Source of the DNA: Streptomyces polyasparticus
GTDB taxonomy: Bacteria > Actinomycetota > Actinomycetes > Streptomycetales > Streptomycetaceae
Direction: 5' to 3'
Length of the DNA stretch: 64,000 nucleotides
NCBI RefSeq assembly: GCF_014493765.1
Contig: NZ_JACTVJ010000004.1
Location: forward strand, 682,001-746,000
Position numbers and translations under genes: made by a program. Below the pieces are notes generated by a model. It did not search any database, was not told where the DNA came from, and worked only from the letters and a program-made list of their open reading frames with translations. Shown in pieces: positions 27,254 to 36,005 of the stretch (position 1 is its first letter; each line of letters begins with the position of its first letter).

Positions 27254-28015
27254 ATGTCCCTTCCGGTGGTGTGTGCAGCGATGGCAGCGATGACCTCTTC
27301 CCGTCCCCGCGGACTGCGGCCCGCCGCCGTGCTGCTCGCGCTCGGCGCGCTCGCGTACACCGCCTGGGTCGTCGAGGTCGTGGTCTCCACGGGCCTCGAT
27401 CCGCTACGGACCTACGTCAGCGAACTCGCCGCGCAGAGCGAGCCGCTCGGCGGGGTCTTCCGCACCACGGATCTCGTGGCCGGGCTGCTCGTCCTGAGCG
27501 GTGCGCTCTGGGGTCTGGTGCACCACCGTCCGCGCGCGCCGTGGTCCACGGCGGGGTGGGCGGGCCTCGTGCTGTTCGGCGCGGCCACCGCGGTCGACTC
27601 GCGGCTGCCGCTGAGCTGTACGCCGACGGCCGATCCGGAATGCGCGGCACGGGAGACCGCGGGACTGGTCCCGGCGACGCACGCGGCGCACGCGGTGAGC
27701 AGTTCGATGGCGGTCTGCGGTGCGCTGGTGGGCATGGTGGCGCTGACGGTCGCGGCCCGCCGGTACGGCCGGTGGCCGGTGCTCGCCCGTTTCGGCCCCT
27801 GGCTCGCGGTCGCCGAACTGGCCGTCACCGCTTGGACGCTGGCCTCCGTGGCCGCCTTCCAGGCGGGCAAGGGCACCTGGCTGCTCGGCCTGGGACAGCG
27901 GTCCCAGGTGCTCCTCATCGCGGTGTGGCTGGCGGTGTTCGCCTACGAGGTGGGGCGACGCAGGCTGTACGAGGTGGGGCAGGTCCTGCCGTACGGGGTG
28001 GGGCGGCGCGGGTGA
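27254..28015 (+). CDS. DUF998 family membrane protein
   Basis: This protein of about 253 residues has six hydrophobic segments and the DUF998 pattern DPLRTYVSELAAQSEPLGG in the first loop. The family has no established role. Three in-frame ATG codons (27254, 27281 and 27290) could be the start. I chose 27254 because a TAGGCT box lies just upstream and a leaderless transcript is possible. The C-terminus is a repetitive tail (YEVGRRRLYEVGQVLPYGV). Its stop overlaps the next gene by GTGA. Confidence 0.8.
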   Translation: MSLPVVCAAMAAMTSSRPRGLRPAAVLLALGALAYTAWVVEVVVSTGLDPLRTYVSELAAQSEPLGGVFRTTDLVAGLLVLSGALWGLVHHRPRAPWSTAGWAGLVLFGAATAVDSRLPLSCTPTADPECAARETAGLVPATHAAHAVSSSMAVCGALVGMVALTVAARRYGRWPVLARFGPWLAVAELAVTAWTLASVAAFQAGKGTWLLGLGQRSQVLLIAVWLAVFAYEVGRRRLYEVGQVLPYGVGRRG

Positions 28016-29097
28016 ACGGGCGGGAGCAGGGGTTCGTGAGCGGTGAGGCGTCGGGGGAAGCGGCGGGGGTGTCGGGGTCGGCGGACGCGGCACGGATGTC
28101 GGGGTCGGCGGACGCGGCACGGATGTCAGGGTCGGCGGACGCGGCACGGATGTCAGGGTCGGCGGACGCGGCACGGATGTCAGGGTCGGCGGACGCGGCA
28201 CGGGCGCCAGGACCGGCGAAGGCGGCGCGGGCGTCGGGGTCGGCGGAGGCTCCGGGGAGTTTCGTGCGCATCGGCGGGGTGCCGCACCATGTCGTGGTCG
28301 AGGGCGGCGGGCCCGTCTGTGTGCTCACGGCCGGGCTCGGGATGGCCTGGTTCGACTGGGACGCGGTGGCCGCGCTGCTCGCACCGCACCGCACGGTGGT
28401 CCGCTTCGACCGTCCCGGGCTCGGCCTGAGCGGACCGGCCGCCGTGCAGCCTTCGCTGACCGGAGAGGCGGACCGGATCGCCCGCGTGCTCGACGCGTGC
28501 GGTCTGCGCGGGCCCGTCACCGTGGCCGGGCACTCCCTCGGCGGCTTCCACGCCGAGGCCTTCGCGCGGCTGCACCCCGCACGGACGGCCGGCCTCGCCC
28601 TGATCGACTCCAGCGTGGAGACCGCCGCGCGGCCGCGCCCGGCGCCGGCCGTCAGGACCGGACTCACCCGCGTCGCCGCGGGCGCGCTCGGCGCGGCCGG
28701 TGTGCCGTACGCCCTCGGACCGCTCGGCCGGCGGGCCGCGTTCCGGCTCACGCGCGGGCGCCGCGGCGGCGATCCGGCTCCGTACGCGCTCGTCCGCCGC
28801 ACCTACGCCACGGGCCGCTCGCTGCGGGCGATGCTGGCCGAGCACACGACGTATCCGGATGTGGCAGCCCAACTGGTCTGCGTACGCCGCCAGTTCCCGC
28901 TGCCGGACGGCATCGGTGCCACGGTGCTCGCGGCGGGCGCCGATCCGCGCTGGCAGGCGCGCCAGCTCGCCCTGGCCGGGGAGCTGGGCGCGGACTTCCG
29001 CAGGTGCCCGGACGCGAGCCACCTGGTGATGCTCGACCGGCCCGAAGACGTCGCCGAGGCCGTGCTGTCAGTGGGCCGTGCTGAGATGACCGCATGA
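28012..29097 (+). CDS. Alpha/beta hydrolase with a repeat-rich N-terminal extension
   Basis: This 361-residue protein has an unusual first 80 residues made largely of a nine-residue repeat (SGSADAARM), then an alpha/beta-hydrolase domain. The nucleophile elbow is GHSLGGFHAE (about residue 172), the oxyanion region is LTAGLGMAWFDWD, and the catalytic His is in DASHLVML near the end. It is probably an esterase or similar enzyme of unknown substrate. The GTG at 28012 overlaps the DUF998 stop and the last codon overlaps the next ATG, so all three are coupled. A GTG at 28036 is an alternative start. Confidence 0.82.
   Translation: MNGREQGFVSGEASGEAAGVSGSADAARMSGSADAARMSGSADAARMSGSADAARMSGSADAARAPGPAKAARASGSAEAPGSFVRIGGVPHHVVVEGGGPVCVLTAGLGMAWFDWDAVAALLAPHRTVVRFDRPGLGLSGPAAVQPSLTGEADRIARVLDACGLRGPVTVAGHSLGGFHAEAFARLHPARTAGLALIDSSVETAARPRPAPAVRTGLTRVAAGALGAAGVPYALGPLGRRAAFRLTRGRRGGDPAPYALVRRTYATGRSLRAMLAEHTTYPDVAAQLVCVRRQFPLPDGIGATVLAAGADPRWQARQLALAGELGADFRRCPDASHLVMLDRPEDVAEAVLSVGRAEMTA
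28071..28230 (+). repeat. 27-bp tandem repeat inside the hydrolase gene
   Basis: Five near-identical 27-bp units (core GGGTCGGCGGACGCGGCACG) followed by one or two decayed units encode the nine-residue SGSADAARM repeat. The unit is a multiple of three, so copy-number change would not shift the frame. Confidence 0.93.
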
Positions 29098-29537
29098 CCG
29101 CTCCCGCCAAGGGCACCCTGCGTCTGCACATCACCGGCCACACCCTTCCCGGCCGCACCTGTGGTGAATTCCACAACGTCCATGTCGCCGTACAGCGCGG
29201 ACGCGAACCGGAGCGTCCGGTGGCGGGGGACGCCGCCGGGGCGGAGTGGGAGTTCGACATCGGCACCGTGCCCCTGCCGGACGGGGCGCTCGACTTCCGC
29301 GGCCCGTATGTGCACGGCCCGCGCGGCGCGCGCTTCCTGTACCTGACCTGGGGCGAACTGCCGGAGGGCGGCACGTTCACGATGTTCCGCCGGGCGAAGC
29401 TCTTCCTGGCGGACATCCCCGCATCCGTCGTCGCAACGGGGGCGGCCCGCCTCGACCTGGGCCTGACGGACTCTCACGGAATGCCCTTGTGCGCCGCGGT
29501 CCGTCCCCCTGTGGCCCATTGGCGCAAGAACCTCTGA
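29094..29537 (+). CDS. DUF5990-like hypothetical protein
   Basis: This 147-residue soluble protein has the features I associate with DUF5990: GPYVHGPRGARFLYLTWGEL in the middle and VPLPDGALDFRGPYV before it. It has no signal peptide. The function is not known. The start ATG overlaps the hydrolase stop by four bases (ATGA), so it is translated with it. Confidence 0.75.
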   Translation: MTAPAKGTLRLHITGHTLPGRTCGEFHNVHVAVQRGREPERPVAGDAAGAEWEFDIGTVPLPDGALDFRGPYVHGPRGARFLYLTWGELPEGGTFTMFRRAKLFLADIPASVVATGAARLDLGLTDSHGMPLCAAVRPPVAHWRKNL

Positions 29538-29634
29538 ACTCGCCCTATTCGCGCAGGTGAAGGCCGGGATAAAGCAAACATAAGCCTCTGTTACGGTTGC
29601 CAAAAATTCACACCGCTCGCGCACAAGGAACACA

Positions 29635-30552
29635 ATGACCACTCCGCCGCCGCCCGGCTCCGAGTCCCCCTGGGCCCCGCCGCCCGCAGACGCCGCAGGC
29701 CCGTACCAGACTCCCCCGCCGCCGCCCGGCGTCGGCTACCCGATGGCCCCGCCCCCGGGCCCGTTCATGCCGCAGCCGCAGCCGCGCAATGGCCTGGGCA
29801 TCGCCGGTCTCGTCCTCGGCATCGTCGGCGCCGTGTTCTTCTGGACGGTCTGGGGCGGCATCATCCTGGGCGTTCTCGGCCTGATATTCGGCCTGATAGG
29901 CCGCAGCCGCGCCCGGAAGGGCGAGGCGACCAACGGCGGTGTGGCGCTCGCGGGTGCCATCCTCGGCGGGCTCGCCATCGTGGCGTCCGTGGTGTGGCTG
30001 ATCTTCGTGGTGGTCCTCGTGCAGGACACCGTCGACGAGATCAACAATGAGCTCGACAAGGCCAAGGACGGCACGTCCTCCTCGGCCCCGCAGGACCCGG
30101 CCGAGGACGCCACGGACAGCGGCGAGCCGGCCACGGACGCCCCCGCCGACGACGAGCCCGCCGTGTTCGGCGACAGCTACGAGTGGGAGGACGGTGTCAC
30201 GATCACCGTCTCCGAGCCGAAGGCCTACACGCCCGACCAGTACGCCGCCGGTCACGCGAAGGGCAACAAGGCCTTCCAGTTCACGGTGACGGTCGAGAAC
30301 GGCAGCAAGGAGAAGCTCGACGGCGCCGGCATCTACCCGTCGCTGCGCGACGGCAAGGGCGCCGAGGCCGAGCTGGTCTTCGACGGCAGCAACGGCACGA
30401 AGCTCATCGAGGGCACCATCCTTCCGGGCAAGAAGGCCGTCGCCACGTATGCCTTCTCCATCCCCGCGGGCGCCGAGAAGGAGCTCCAGATGGAGATCAG
30501 CCCGGACCTCATCGAGTACGACAACGCGATCTGGACCGGCTCCGCGAAGTGA
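29635..30552 (+). CDS. DUF4190/DUF4352 membrane-anchored protein
   Basis: This 305-residue protein starts with a Pro-rich cytoplasmic stretch (about 55 residues). Two transmembrane segments of the DUF4190 type follow (NGLGIAGLVLGIVGAVFFWT, then GGVALAGAILGGLAIVASVV). An acidic Ala/Asp/Pro linker leads to an outer immunoglobulin-like DUF4352 domain (about residues 180-305, with FQFTVTVENGSKEKLDGAG). The ATG at 29635 has AAGGAACACA upstream. Such proteins are common in Streptomyces and their role is unknown. A short hairpin (CTTCGGG/CCCGAAG) follows at about 30578-30597. Confidence 0.85.
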   Translation: MTTPPPPGSESPWAPPPADAAGPYQTPPPPPGVGYPMAPPPGPFMPQPQPRNGLGIAGLVLGIVGAVFFWTVWGGIILGVLGLIFGLIGRSRARKGEATNGGVALAGAILGGLAIVASVVWLIFVVVLVQDTVDEINNELDKAKDGTSSSAPQDPAEDATDSGEPATDAPADDEPAVFGDSYEWEDGVTITVSEPKAYTPDQYAAGHAKGNKAFQFTVTVENGSKEKLDGAGIYPSLRDGKGAEAELVFDGSNGTKLIEGTILPGKKAVATYAFSIPAGAEKELQMEISPDLIEYDNAIWTGSAK

Positions 30553-30709
30553 CGTCCCGTACGCGGTAGTTCTTCCCTTCGGGACTTCGGCCCCGAAGGC
30601 GGCGGGCCCTTCGGCGTGGGAAATAAGGCAGGAATCCGGCTAAAGCAGCCATAAAAGGCTGGCACCTTGGTCAGGTTCCCCGTTTTCCGCACCGAAGGGC
30701 CCGCTCGTC

Positions 30710-30916
30710 ATGATCCCGCCGGCGTACCGGCCGTCCCCGCGCTACGGCCTCGTGACCGCACTGCTCGTGCTCGCGGTGGTCGCCGTCATCGTCGCCGTGA
30801 CCGGCATCGGGACCGTCGGCCGCGAGCACCACGCGACGGACGGGAACACCGAGGTGCATGTGGTCCCGAGCCCGACGGACACCGGCTTCCACGAGCAGGA
30901 CATCTCGGTCCCGTAA
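30710..30916 (+). CDS. Small single-pass membrane protein
   Basis: This 68-residue product has one hydrophobic helix (about residues 14-34, LVTALLVLAVVAVIVAVTGI) and a short polar outer tail ending HEQDISVP. I do not recognise a family. The ATG at 30710 has a weak GAAGGG site. The stop codon is at the start of a 19-bp tandem duplication. Confidence 0.6.
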   Translation: MIPPAYRPSPRYGLVTALLVLAVVAVIVAVTGIGTVGREHHATDGNTEVHVVPSPTDTGFHEQDISVP

Positions 30917-30950
30917 GGCCGCCCGACGCCCGCAAGGCCGCCCGACGCCG
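30913..30950. repeat. 19-bp tandem duplication starting at a stop codon
   Basis: Two 19-bp units sharing the core AAGGCCGCCCGACGCC lie head to tail. The first contains the TAA stop of the small membrane protein gene; in the second the TAA reads CAA. A third, decayed unit (TAGGGCCG) may follow. Confidence 0.85.
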
Positions 30951-30964
30951 TAGGGCCGTATGGC

Positions 30965-31993
30965 TCAGAGCTCGACCGAAGCCGCCACCGGCAGATGGTC
31001 ACTGCCGGTCTCGGGGAGCGTCCAGGACTTCACGGGCTCCACGCCGCGCACCATGATCTGGTCGATCCGCGCCATCGGGAACGAAGCCGGCCAGCTGAAT
31101 CCGAACCCGTCCCCCGCCGCACCCTGCGTGGAGCGCAGCTGTGAGGTGACCGGGGAGAGCGCACGGTCGTTCATGGTGCCGTTGAGGTCGCCGAGCAGGA
31201 TCAGCTTCTTGACGCTGTCGTCGCGGATCGCGACGCCGAGCGCCTCCGCGCTGTTGTCGCGCTGGCCGGCCGTGAAGCCGGCGTTCAACTTGACGCGTAC
31301 GGACGGCAGATGGGCCACGTACACCGCGAACTCGCCCTTCGGGGACTCGACGGTGGTACGCAGTGCGCGCGTCCAGCCCATCTTGATGTCCACGGGGCGG
31401 CTGTCGCTGAGCGGGTACTTGCTCCAGACGCCGACGGTGCCCTCGACCGCCCGGTACGGATAGGTCTCGGCCAGGACCTTCTTGTACGTGGGCAGCGCCT
31501 CGGGGGTGAGCTCCTCCAGGGCCACCACCTGGGCGCCCGACGCGGCGATCTTGCGTGCGGTGCCCTCGGGGTCGGGGTTCTCCGCGTTGACGTTGTGGGT
31601 GGCGACCGTGAGATCGCCGCCGGCGGAGGACTTGTCGAAGATCAGGCCGCCGAAGAGGTTCACCCAGACAAGCGCCGGGAGCAGCACGGCGATCACCGCC
31701 GTGGCCGACCTGCGGAGCAGGGCGAACACGAGGAGCACCGGCACGAAGAGGCCCAGCCACGGCAGGAAGGTCTCGGTGAGCGAGCCGATGTTGCCGACGC
31801 GGTTGGGGATCCGCGAGTGGAGCGCCATGACGAGGGCGAGCACCACCGCGAGGGCCGCGACGAGGATGCCGCGGCGCCAGACCGACCTGTCCCGGAAGTC
31901 TCTGCGCCAGTCGTCGAGCAGGCGCCGGACACGGGAGCGGCGCTCAGGCCCCGAGCCGCTGGTCCCCGTCTCCGTCATATACGCCTGCGCCAT
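30965..31993 (-). CDS. Endonuclease/exonuclease/phosphatase-family membrane protein
   Basis: This 342-residue protein has three N-terminal transmembrane segments (about residues 42-115) and a C-terminal metal-dependent EEP domain. Active-site elements are LTVATHNVNAENP, VVALEELTPEAL, ILLGDLNGTMNDRAL and the final TGSDHLPVAASVEL. The catalytic domain would face the outside. The family includes nucleases and phosphodiesterases, so the substrate is open. The ATG at 31993 has GAGG seven bases upstream; an ATG at 31978 is an alternative. Confidence 0.88.
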   Translation of the reverse strand: MAQAYMTETGTSGSGPERRSRVRRLLDDWRRDFRDRSVWRRGILVAALAVVLALVMALHSRIPNRVGNIGSLTETFLPWLGLFVPVLLVFALLRRSATAVIAVLLPALVWVNLFGGLIFDKSSAGGDLTVATHNVNAENPDPEGTARKIAASGAQVVALEELTPEALPTYKKVLAETYPYRAVEGTVGVWSKYPLSDSRPVDIKMGWTRALRTTVESPKGEFAVYVAHLPSVRVKLNAGFTAGQRDNSAEALGVAIRDDSVKKLILLGDLNGTMNDRALSPVTSQLRSTQGAAGDGFGFSWPASFPMARIDQIMVRGVEPVKSWTLPETGSDHLPVAASVEL

Positions 31994-32090
31994 ACTGTCG
32001 CCTCATTCGCCGTGCACACCGTCCCCGTACCCGTTCGACCCTAGGTGATGACGGTGCCGTGCCTTGCCGTCCCGAGGTGTGGGTCCCCGA

Positions 32091-32120
32091 GGCGGCCGTA
32101 CTGCTACGAGGACGGCCGCC
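32091..32120. terminator. Possible hairpin between the TetR gene and the EEP gene
   Basis: A 9-bp stem (GGCGGCCGT and its complement) closes a 12-base loop in the 229-bp space between two minus-strand genes, 103 bp past the TetR stop. The rest of that space shows no gene. Confidence 0.4.
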
Positions 32121-32222
32121 GGGCGCGGGCAGTTCCGATTTCTGCGCGCTCGGCGGCCGCTGTGACGAAACCCGCACATCAGAGGGCGTATCGCCGCACC
32201 CTCAGGACGCAGCGACGGGCGC

Positions 32223-32867
32223 TCAGGCCCGCAGGCCTTCGATCACCGTGTCCACGATGGCCTCCGAGAGGCCGTCGGGCAGCGGCGCGTCGTGGCTGAG
32301 GATGGTGCGCGCGAGCATCGGTCCGGTGAACAGGTCGGCCATCAGCGAGAGATCGAGCTCGCCCCGGAGCTCCCCCGACGCGACGCCCCGCTGGAGCACC
32401 TCCGTGAGCCGGGCACGGCGGCGGGCGACGACCTCGCCGTGGTAGAGCTCCCACAGCTGCGGATAGTTCTTGGCCTGGGCGAGCAGGCTCTGCAGCATCG
32501 CCGAGGAGCGCTTGGCCAGGCCGCGGCGGCGGATCCCTTCGAGGACGGCGACGAGGTCGTCGCGTACGGAATCGCCCGCCAGCTCCTGATCGGGTTCGTC
32601 CACCACGCGCATGACCTCGACGAAGAGCTCCTCCTTGCCCTTCCAGCGGCGGTAGATGGTGGCCTTGCCGACCCCGGCCGTGCGCGCGATCCGCTCGATG
32701 GACATGTCACCGAGCGAGACGCCCTCCTCGAGGAGGCGCATCACGCCCTCGATGATGGCCCGTTCGACCGCCTCGCTGCGCGGGCGTCCGCGCACGGCCG
32801 GGGTCCGGCTCGATGACTCGCCCTCGTCCTCGTCCGGCCGCCCCTCGCCCCGGTCCTTCGGACTCAT
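32223..32867 (-). CDS. TetR-family transcriptional regulator
   Basis: This 214-residue protein has a charged N-terminal tail, then a TetR helix-turn-helix (about residues 32-78, with SIERIARTAGVGKATIYRRW and KEELFVEVM). A helical C-terminal ligand domain ends LSEAIVDTVIEGLRA. The ATG at 32867 has GAGGGGAG upstream. It lies downstream of the MFS exporter gene on the same strand and is its likely regulator. A matching palindrome lies in the exporter promoter at 34587-34609. Confidence 0.9.
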   Translation of the reverse strand: MSPKDRGEGRPDEDEGESSSRTPAVRGRPRSEAVERAIIEGVMRLLEEGVSLGDMSIERIARTAGVGKATIYRRWKGKEELFVEVMRVVDEPDQELAGDSVRDDLVAVLEGIRRRGLAKRSSAMLQSLLAQAKNYPQLWELYHGEVVARRRARLTEVLQRGVASGELRGELDLSLMADLFTGPMLARTILSHDAPLPDGLSEAIVDTVIEGLRA

Positions 32868-32893
32868 GCGCCGCGCTCCCCTCGGTGTGCCTG

Positions 32894-32974
32894 CGTGATC
32901 GCGTACGCCCTTGCCGCGTGCGTGATCGTGTACGCCTCTGCCGCGTACGTGATCGCGTACGCCATTGTCGTCTA
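32894..32974. repeat. 27-bp tandem repeat beginning at the exporter stop codon
   Basis: Three 27-bp units sharing CGTGATCGCGTACGCC lie head to tail between the exporter and TetR genes. The outermost unit contains the TAG stop of the exporter. On the coding strand the equivalent triplets in the other two units are TAC and CAC. Confidence 0.9.
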
Positions 32975-34564
32975 GCGGCCCGCGCCCACCGGCTCGGCCG
33001 AGCCGGACGGCGCGTTCTCGTCCTTCGGCGGGCGGCCCGGCAGGAACAGGGCGACCACCACGACGCCGATCGCCGCGACGCCCGCTCCGCACAGGGCGGT
33101 GATGTGCATCGCGTCGAGGAAGGCGTCGTGCGCCGGGGCGACGAGTGCCTCGCCGCGTTCGCCGAGCGAGCGGGCGACGCCGAGCGTGGCCTCGATCGAC
33201 TCGCCGGCCGCGTGCCGGGCCTCCGGGGGCAGCGCGGTGAGATCGCCCTCGATGGAGGAGCGGTACGCGGCGGAGAGCACGGAGCCGAGGATCGCGATCC
33301 CGAGCGCGCCGCCGACCTGCCGGAAGGTGTTGCTGAGGGCGGAGGCCGAACCGGCCTTCTCGCGCGGCAGGGCCTGCATGATGACCACGCTCACCGGGGT
33401 CATGATGTGCGCCATTCCCGCGCCCATCAGGAAGAAGATCACTTCGAGCAGCCAGATCGGGGTGTCCGCGTCCAGCGTCGCGAACGCGGCGAGCGTGCCG
33501 GCGATCACCACGAGGCCCCCGGTGCACACGGCACGGTTGCCGAAGCGGTCGACCACGAGCCGGGCCCGCGGCGCGAAGATCAACTGGGCGGCGGCGAGCG
33601 GGATCAGGAGCAGACCGCTCTCCAGCGGGCTGTAGCCGCGCACGCTCTGCAGATAGAAGACGGAGAAGAAGGTGACGCCCATCATCGCGAAGAACACCAG
33701 GGCGATGGCGCCGATCGCCGCCGAGAACACCTTGTTCTTGAAGTACGTGACGTCGATGGACGGATGGTCGCTGCGCTTCTGGTGCACCACGAACAGGACG
33801 AGCACGGCGAGCCCGGCCGCCATGGTGGCGAGGACACCCGGGTCCGCGAAGTCGGCGAGCCGGCCGCCCTCGATGATCCCGTACACGAGCAGCACGAGGC
33901 CGAGGATCGACAGGGCCACACCGACCGGGTCGATACGGCCGGGGCTCGGGTCCTTGGAGTCCGGCACGAGCACGATCATCAGGACCAGGGCGATGGCCAC
34001 GATCGGCACGTTGATCAGGAAGACCGAGCCCCACCAGAAGTGGTCGAGCAGCAGTCCGCCCGTGATGGGGCCGATCGCGATGGCGAGGCCGACGCCGGCG
34101 GCCCAGATGCCGATGGCCTTGGGCTGCTCCTCGCGCTCGAAGACGTTCATCAGGATCGCGAGGGTCGCGGGCATCACGAAGGCGGCGCCCAGGCCCATCA
34201 CGGCGCGGAACGCGATGAGGTGCGTGGGCGATCCCGACTCGGCGGCGAGCAGCGAGCCGACGCCGAACACGACCAGGCCCGCGAGCAGCATCTTCTTGCG
34301 CCCGAGCCGGTCGCCGAGCAGTCCGGCGGTGAACAGCATGCCGGCGAAGACCAGCGTGTAGGAGTTGATCGCCCACTCCAACTCGCCCTGGCTGGCGCCG
34401 AGTCCGGTGGGTGCGGGTTCGGAGATGGTCTTGACCGCGACGTTCAGGATCGAGTTGTCGAGCACCACGATCAGCAGGCTGAGCATCAGCACACCGAGAA
34501 TCGCCCAGCGGCGCCGGTGCACTGCTTCCGGTATGCGTGGGGGTGCGGGAGGTGTCGTCGTCAT
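32972..34564 (-). CDS. MFS drug exporter, DHA2 (14-helix, EmrB/QacA-like) type
   Basis: This 530-residue permease has about fourteen hydrophobic segments. DHA2 motifs include [13 protein letters not shown] in helix 1, [20 protein letters not shown] in the first cytoplasmic loop and [20 protein letters not shown] (motif C region). It should expel a hydrophobic drug or metabolite using the proton gradient. I chose the ATG at 34564 (MTTTPPAPP). The longer frame begins within a palindromic operator. The promoter palindrome and the downstream TetR gene suggest inducible efflux. Confidence 0.9.
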   Translation of the reverse strand: MTTTPPAPPRIPEAVHRRRWAILGVLMLSLLIVVLDNSILNVAVKTISEPAPTGLGASQGELEWAINSYTLVFAGMLFTAGLLGDRLGRKKMLLAGLVVFGVGSLLAAESGSPTHLIAFRAVMGLGAAFVMPATLAILMNVFEREEQPKAIGIWAAGVGLAIAIGPITGGLLLDHFWWGSVFLINVPIVAIALVLMIVLVPDSKDPSPGRIDPVGVALSILGLVLLVYGIIEGGRLADFADPGVLATMAAGLAVLVLFVVHQKRSDHPSIDVTYFKNKVFSAAIGAIALVFFAMMGVTFFSVFYLQSVRGYSPLESGLLLIPLAAAQLIFAPRARLVVDRFGNRAVCTGGLVVIAGTLAAFATLDADTPIWLLEVIFFLMGAGMAHIMTPVSVVIMQALPREKAGSASALSNTFRQVGGALGIAILGSVLSAAYRSSIEGDLTALPPEARHAAGESIEATLGVARSLGERGEALVAPAHDAFLDAMHITALCGAGVAAIGVVVVALFLPGRPPKDENAPSGSAEPVGAGR

Positions 34565-34586
34565 ACGGACGAGCGTAGCTCCATTT

Positions 34587-34609
34587 CGATACGACACCGT
34601 CTCGTATCG
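34587..34609. promoter_or_regulatory. TetR-type operator upstream of the MFS exporter
   Basis: The arms CGATACGA and TCGTATCG flank seven bases, 23 bases before the exporter start. The shape and size fit a TetR-family operator. The TetR protein encoded at 32223-32867 is the obvious candidate to bind it. Confidence 0.75.
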
Positions 34610-34782
34610 GAAAGCCTTAAGGAGTCTTTACCCGCCCGCGGAGGCTTGTCGGCAGCCCGGGAGGACTTGCCTGTAGGGGGCAACGGGGGTGCCCTAGCCT
34701 CCACCGCCCCCGGGATGCCACCATGGGAGGTGATCCGGGGACGCCGTGAGGGCGCCTCGAGATGACTGAAGGAGCCGTTGCC

Positions 34783-35661
34783 ATGACGCAGATTTCGGCT
34801 GCCCACACGCCTGCCCCGCAGCAGGCGAACGACAGCAGCAAGGCGCTGTACGGGGGCAAGTCCAACCGCCGAGTCACCGTCCGCGATCTCATCGCCGCCA
34901 AGGAGCGCGGCGAGAAGTGGCCCATGCTCACCGCGTACGACGCGATGACCGCCTCCGTCTTCGACGAGGCCGGCGTCCCCGTCCTGCTGGTCGGCGACTC
35001 GATGGGCAACTGCCACCTCGGGTACGACACCACCGTGCCCGTCACGCTCGACGAGATGACCATGCTCTCGGCCGCGGTCGTCCGCGGCACCTCGCGCGCC
35101 CTGGTCATCGGCGACCTGCCGTTCGGCTCGTACCAGGAGGGTCCGGTGCAGGCGCTGCGCTCGGCGACCCGCCTGGTCAAGGAGGCGGGCGTGGGCGCCG
35201 TGAAGCTGGAGGGCGGCGAGCGCTCCCTGGCGCAGACCGAACTCCTCGTCCAGTCCGGCATCCCCGTCATGTCCCACCTGGGCCTGACCCCGCAGTCCGT
35301 GAACACCATGGGCTACCGGGTACAGGGCCGCGGCGACGAGGACGCCCACCGTCTGGTCCGCGACGCGAAGGCCGCGGAGGCGGCGGGCGCGTTCGCGGTG
35401 GTCCTGGAACTCGTCCCGGCCGAGCTGGCCGCGGAGGTCACGCGCTCCCTGCACATCCCGACGGTCGGCATCGGGGCCGGCGCGGCGTGTGACGCCCAGG
35501 TCCTCGTCTACACCGACATGATGGGCCTGACGCCCGGCAAGATGCCGCGCTTCGTGAAGCAGTACGCGGATCTGCGGGCGCAGATGGTGTCGGCGGCGCG
35601 GGCGTTCTCGGAGGACGTGGTGGGCGGCACGTTCCCGGAGGAGTCCCACACCTTCCACTGA
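34783..35661 (+). CDS. panB: 3-methyl-2-oxobutanoate hydroxymethyltransferase PanB
   Basis: This 292-residue cytoplasmic enzyme catalyses the first committed step of pantothenate and coenzyme A synthesis, making ketopantoate from 2-oxoisovalerate and methylene-tetrahydrofolate. Family motifs are PMLTAYDAMTASVFDEAGV, LLVGDSMGNCHLGYDTTVPV, the Mg-binding GGERSLAQ region, VMSHLGLTPQSV and TVGIGAGAACDAQVLVYTDM. The ATG at 34783 has GAAGGAG seven bases upstream. An earlier in-frame ATG at 34762 lacks such a site. It stands alone, followed by a terminator. Confidence 0.96.
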   Translation: MTQISAAHTPAPQQANDSSKALYGGKSNRRVTVRDLIAAKERGEKWPMLTAYDAMTASVFDEAGVPVLLVGDSMGNCHLGYDTTVPVTLDEMTMLSAAVVRGTSRALVIGDLPFGSYQEGPVQALRSATRLVKEAGVGAVKLEGGERSLAQTELLVQSGIPVMSHLGLTPQSVNTMGYRVQGRGDEDAHRLVRDAKAAEAAGAFAVVLELVPAELAAEVTRSLHIPTVGIGAGAACDAQVLVYTDMMGLTPGKMPRFVKQYADLRAQMVSAARAFSEDVVGGTFPEESHTFH

Positions 35662-35699
35662 GCCGCGTACGGCTCCCCTGATCCCCTGCGGCACCACGG

Positions 35700-35732
35700 A
35701 CCGGCCCGGCGCTTCCCCCACGCCGGGCCGGT
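35700..35732 (+). terminator. Terminator after panB
   Basis: A perfect 12-bp stem (ACCGGCCCGGCG and its complement) closes a nine-base loop 38 bp beyond the panB stop. Confidence 0.85.
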
Positions 35733-35762
35733 TCGCCGTTTCTTCTTCGCCGGTCCGGCAAT

Positions 35763-35876
35763 CCCAGCCCCTGCGGCGCTTGAGCAGATCCGAACGAAGT
35801 TCGGATGTCGGGGTCCGGGGCGGAGCCCCGGTTTCGGGAAGGGGCGGGGCGGGGGAGAAAAGCCCGCCGCAGGCGC
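35763..35876 (-). repeat. Dispersed intergenic repeat, copy 1
   Basis: About 114 bp of this region recurs in inverted orientation at 61829-61960 with only scattered differences. It contains the small palindrome ATCCGAACGAAGTTCGGAT, the hairpin GGGGCGGAGCCCC and a G-rich end. It has no gene. It resembles the REP-like intergenic elements found many times in Streptomyces genomes. It fills most of the gap between panB and the DrrA-type gene. Confidence 0.85.
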
Positions 35877-35941
35877 ACCCACCCCGCGCCCGAAGACGCG
35901 ACCGCACCCCACCTGACCTGCGAAGTCGGCGGAATATCGGC

Positions 35942-36004
35942 CACCGACAGGCGCTGTCGGTGACCTGTAGGCGCCCTGTCGGCGCGGCCCGACACAGTTG
36001 TCGG
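35942..36004. promoter_or_regulatory. Palindromic operators in the promoter of the DrrAB-type exporter
   Basis: A perfect palindrome CACCGACAG-GCG-CTGTCGGTG lies at 35942-35962, and a second, CCGACA-CAGT-TGTCGG, at 35989-36004 directly before the ATG at 36006. A related half-site (CCTGTCGG) lies between them. All share the CCGACA/TGTCGG core. The array is typical of a repressor that covers promoter and start site; which protein binds is not known. Confidence 0.75.
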
Positions 36005-36005
36005 C

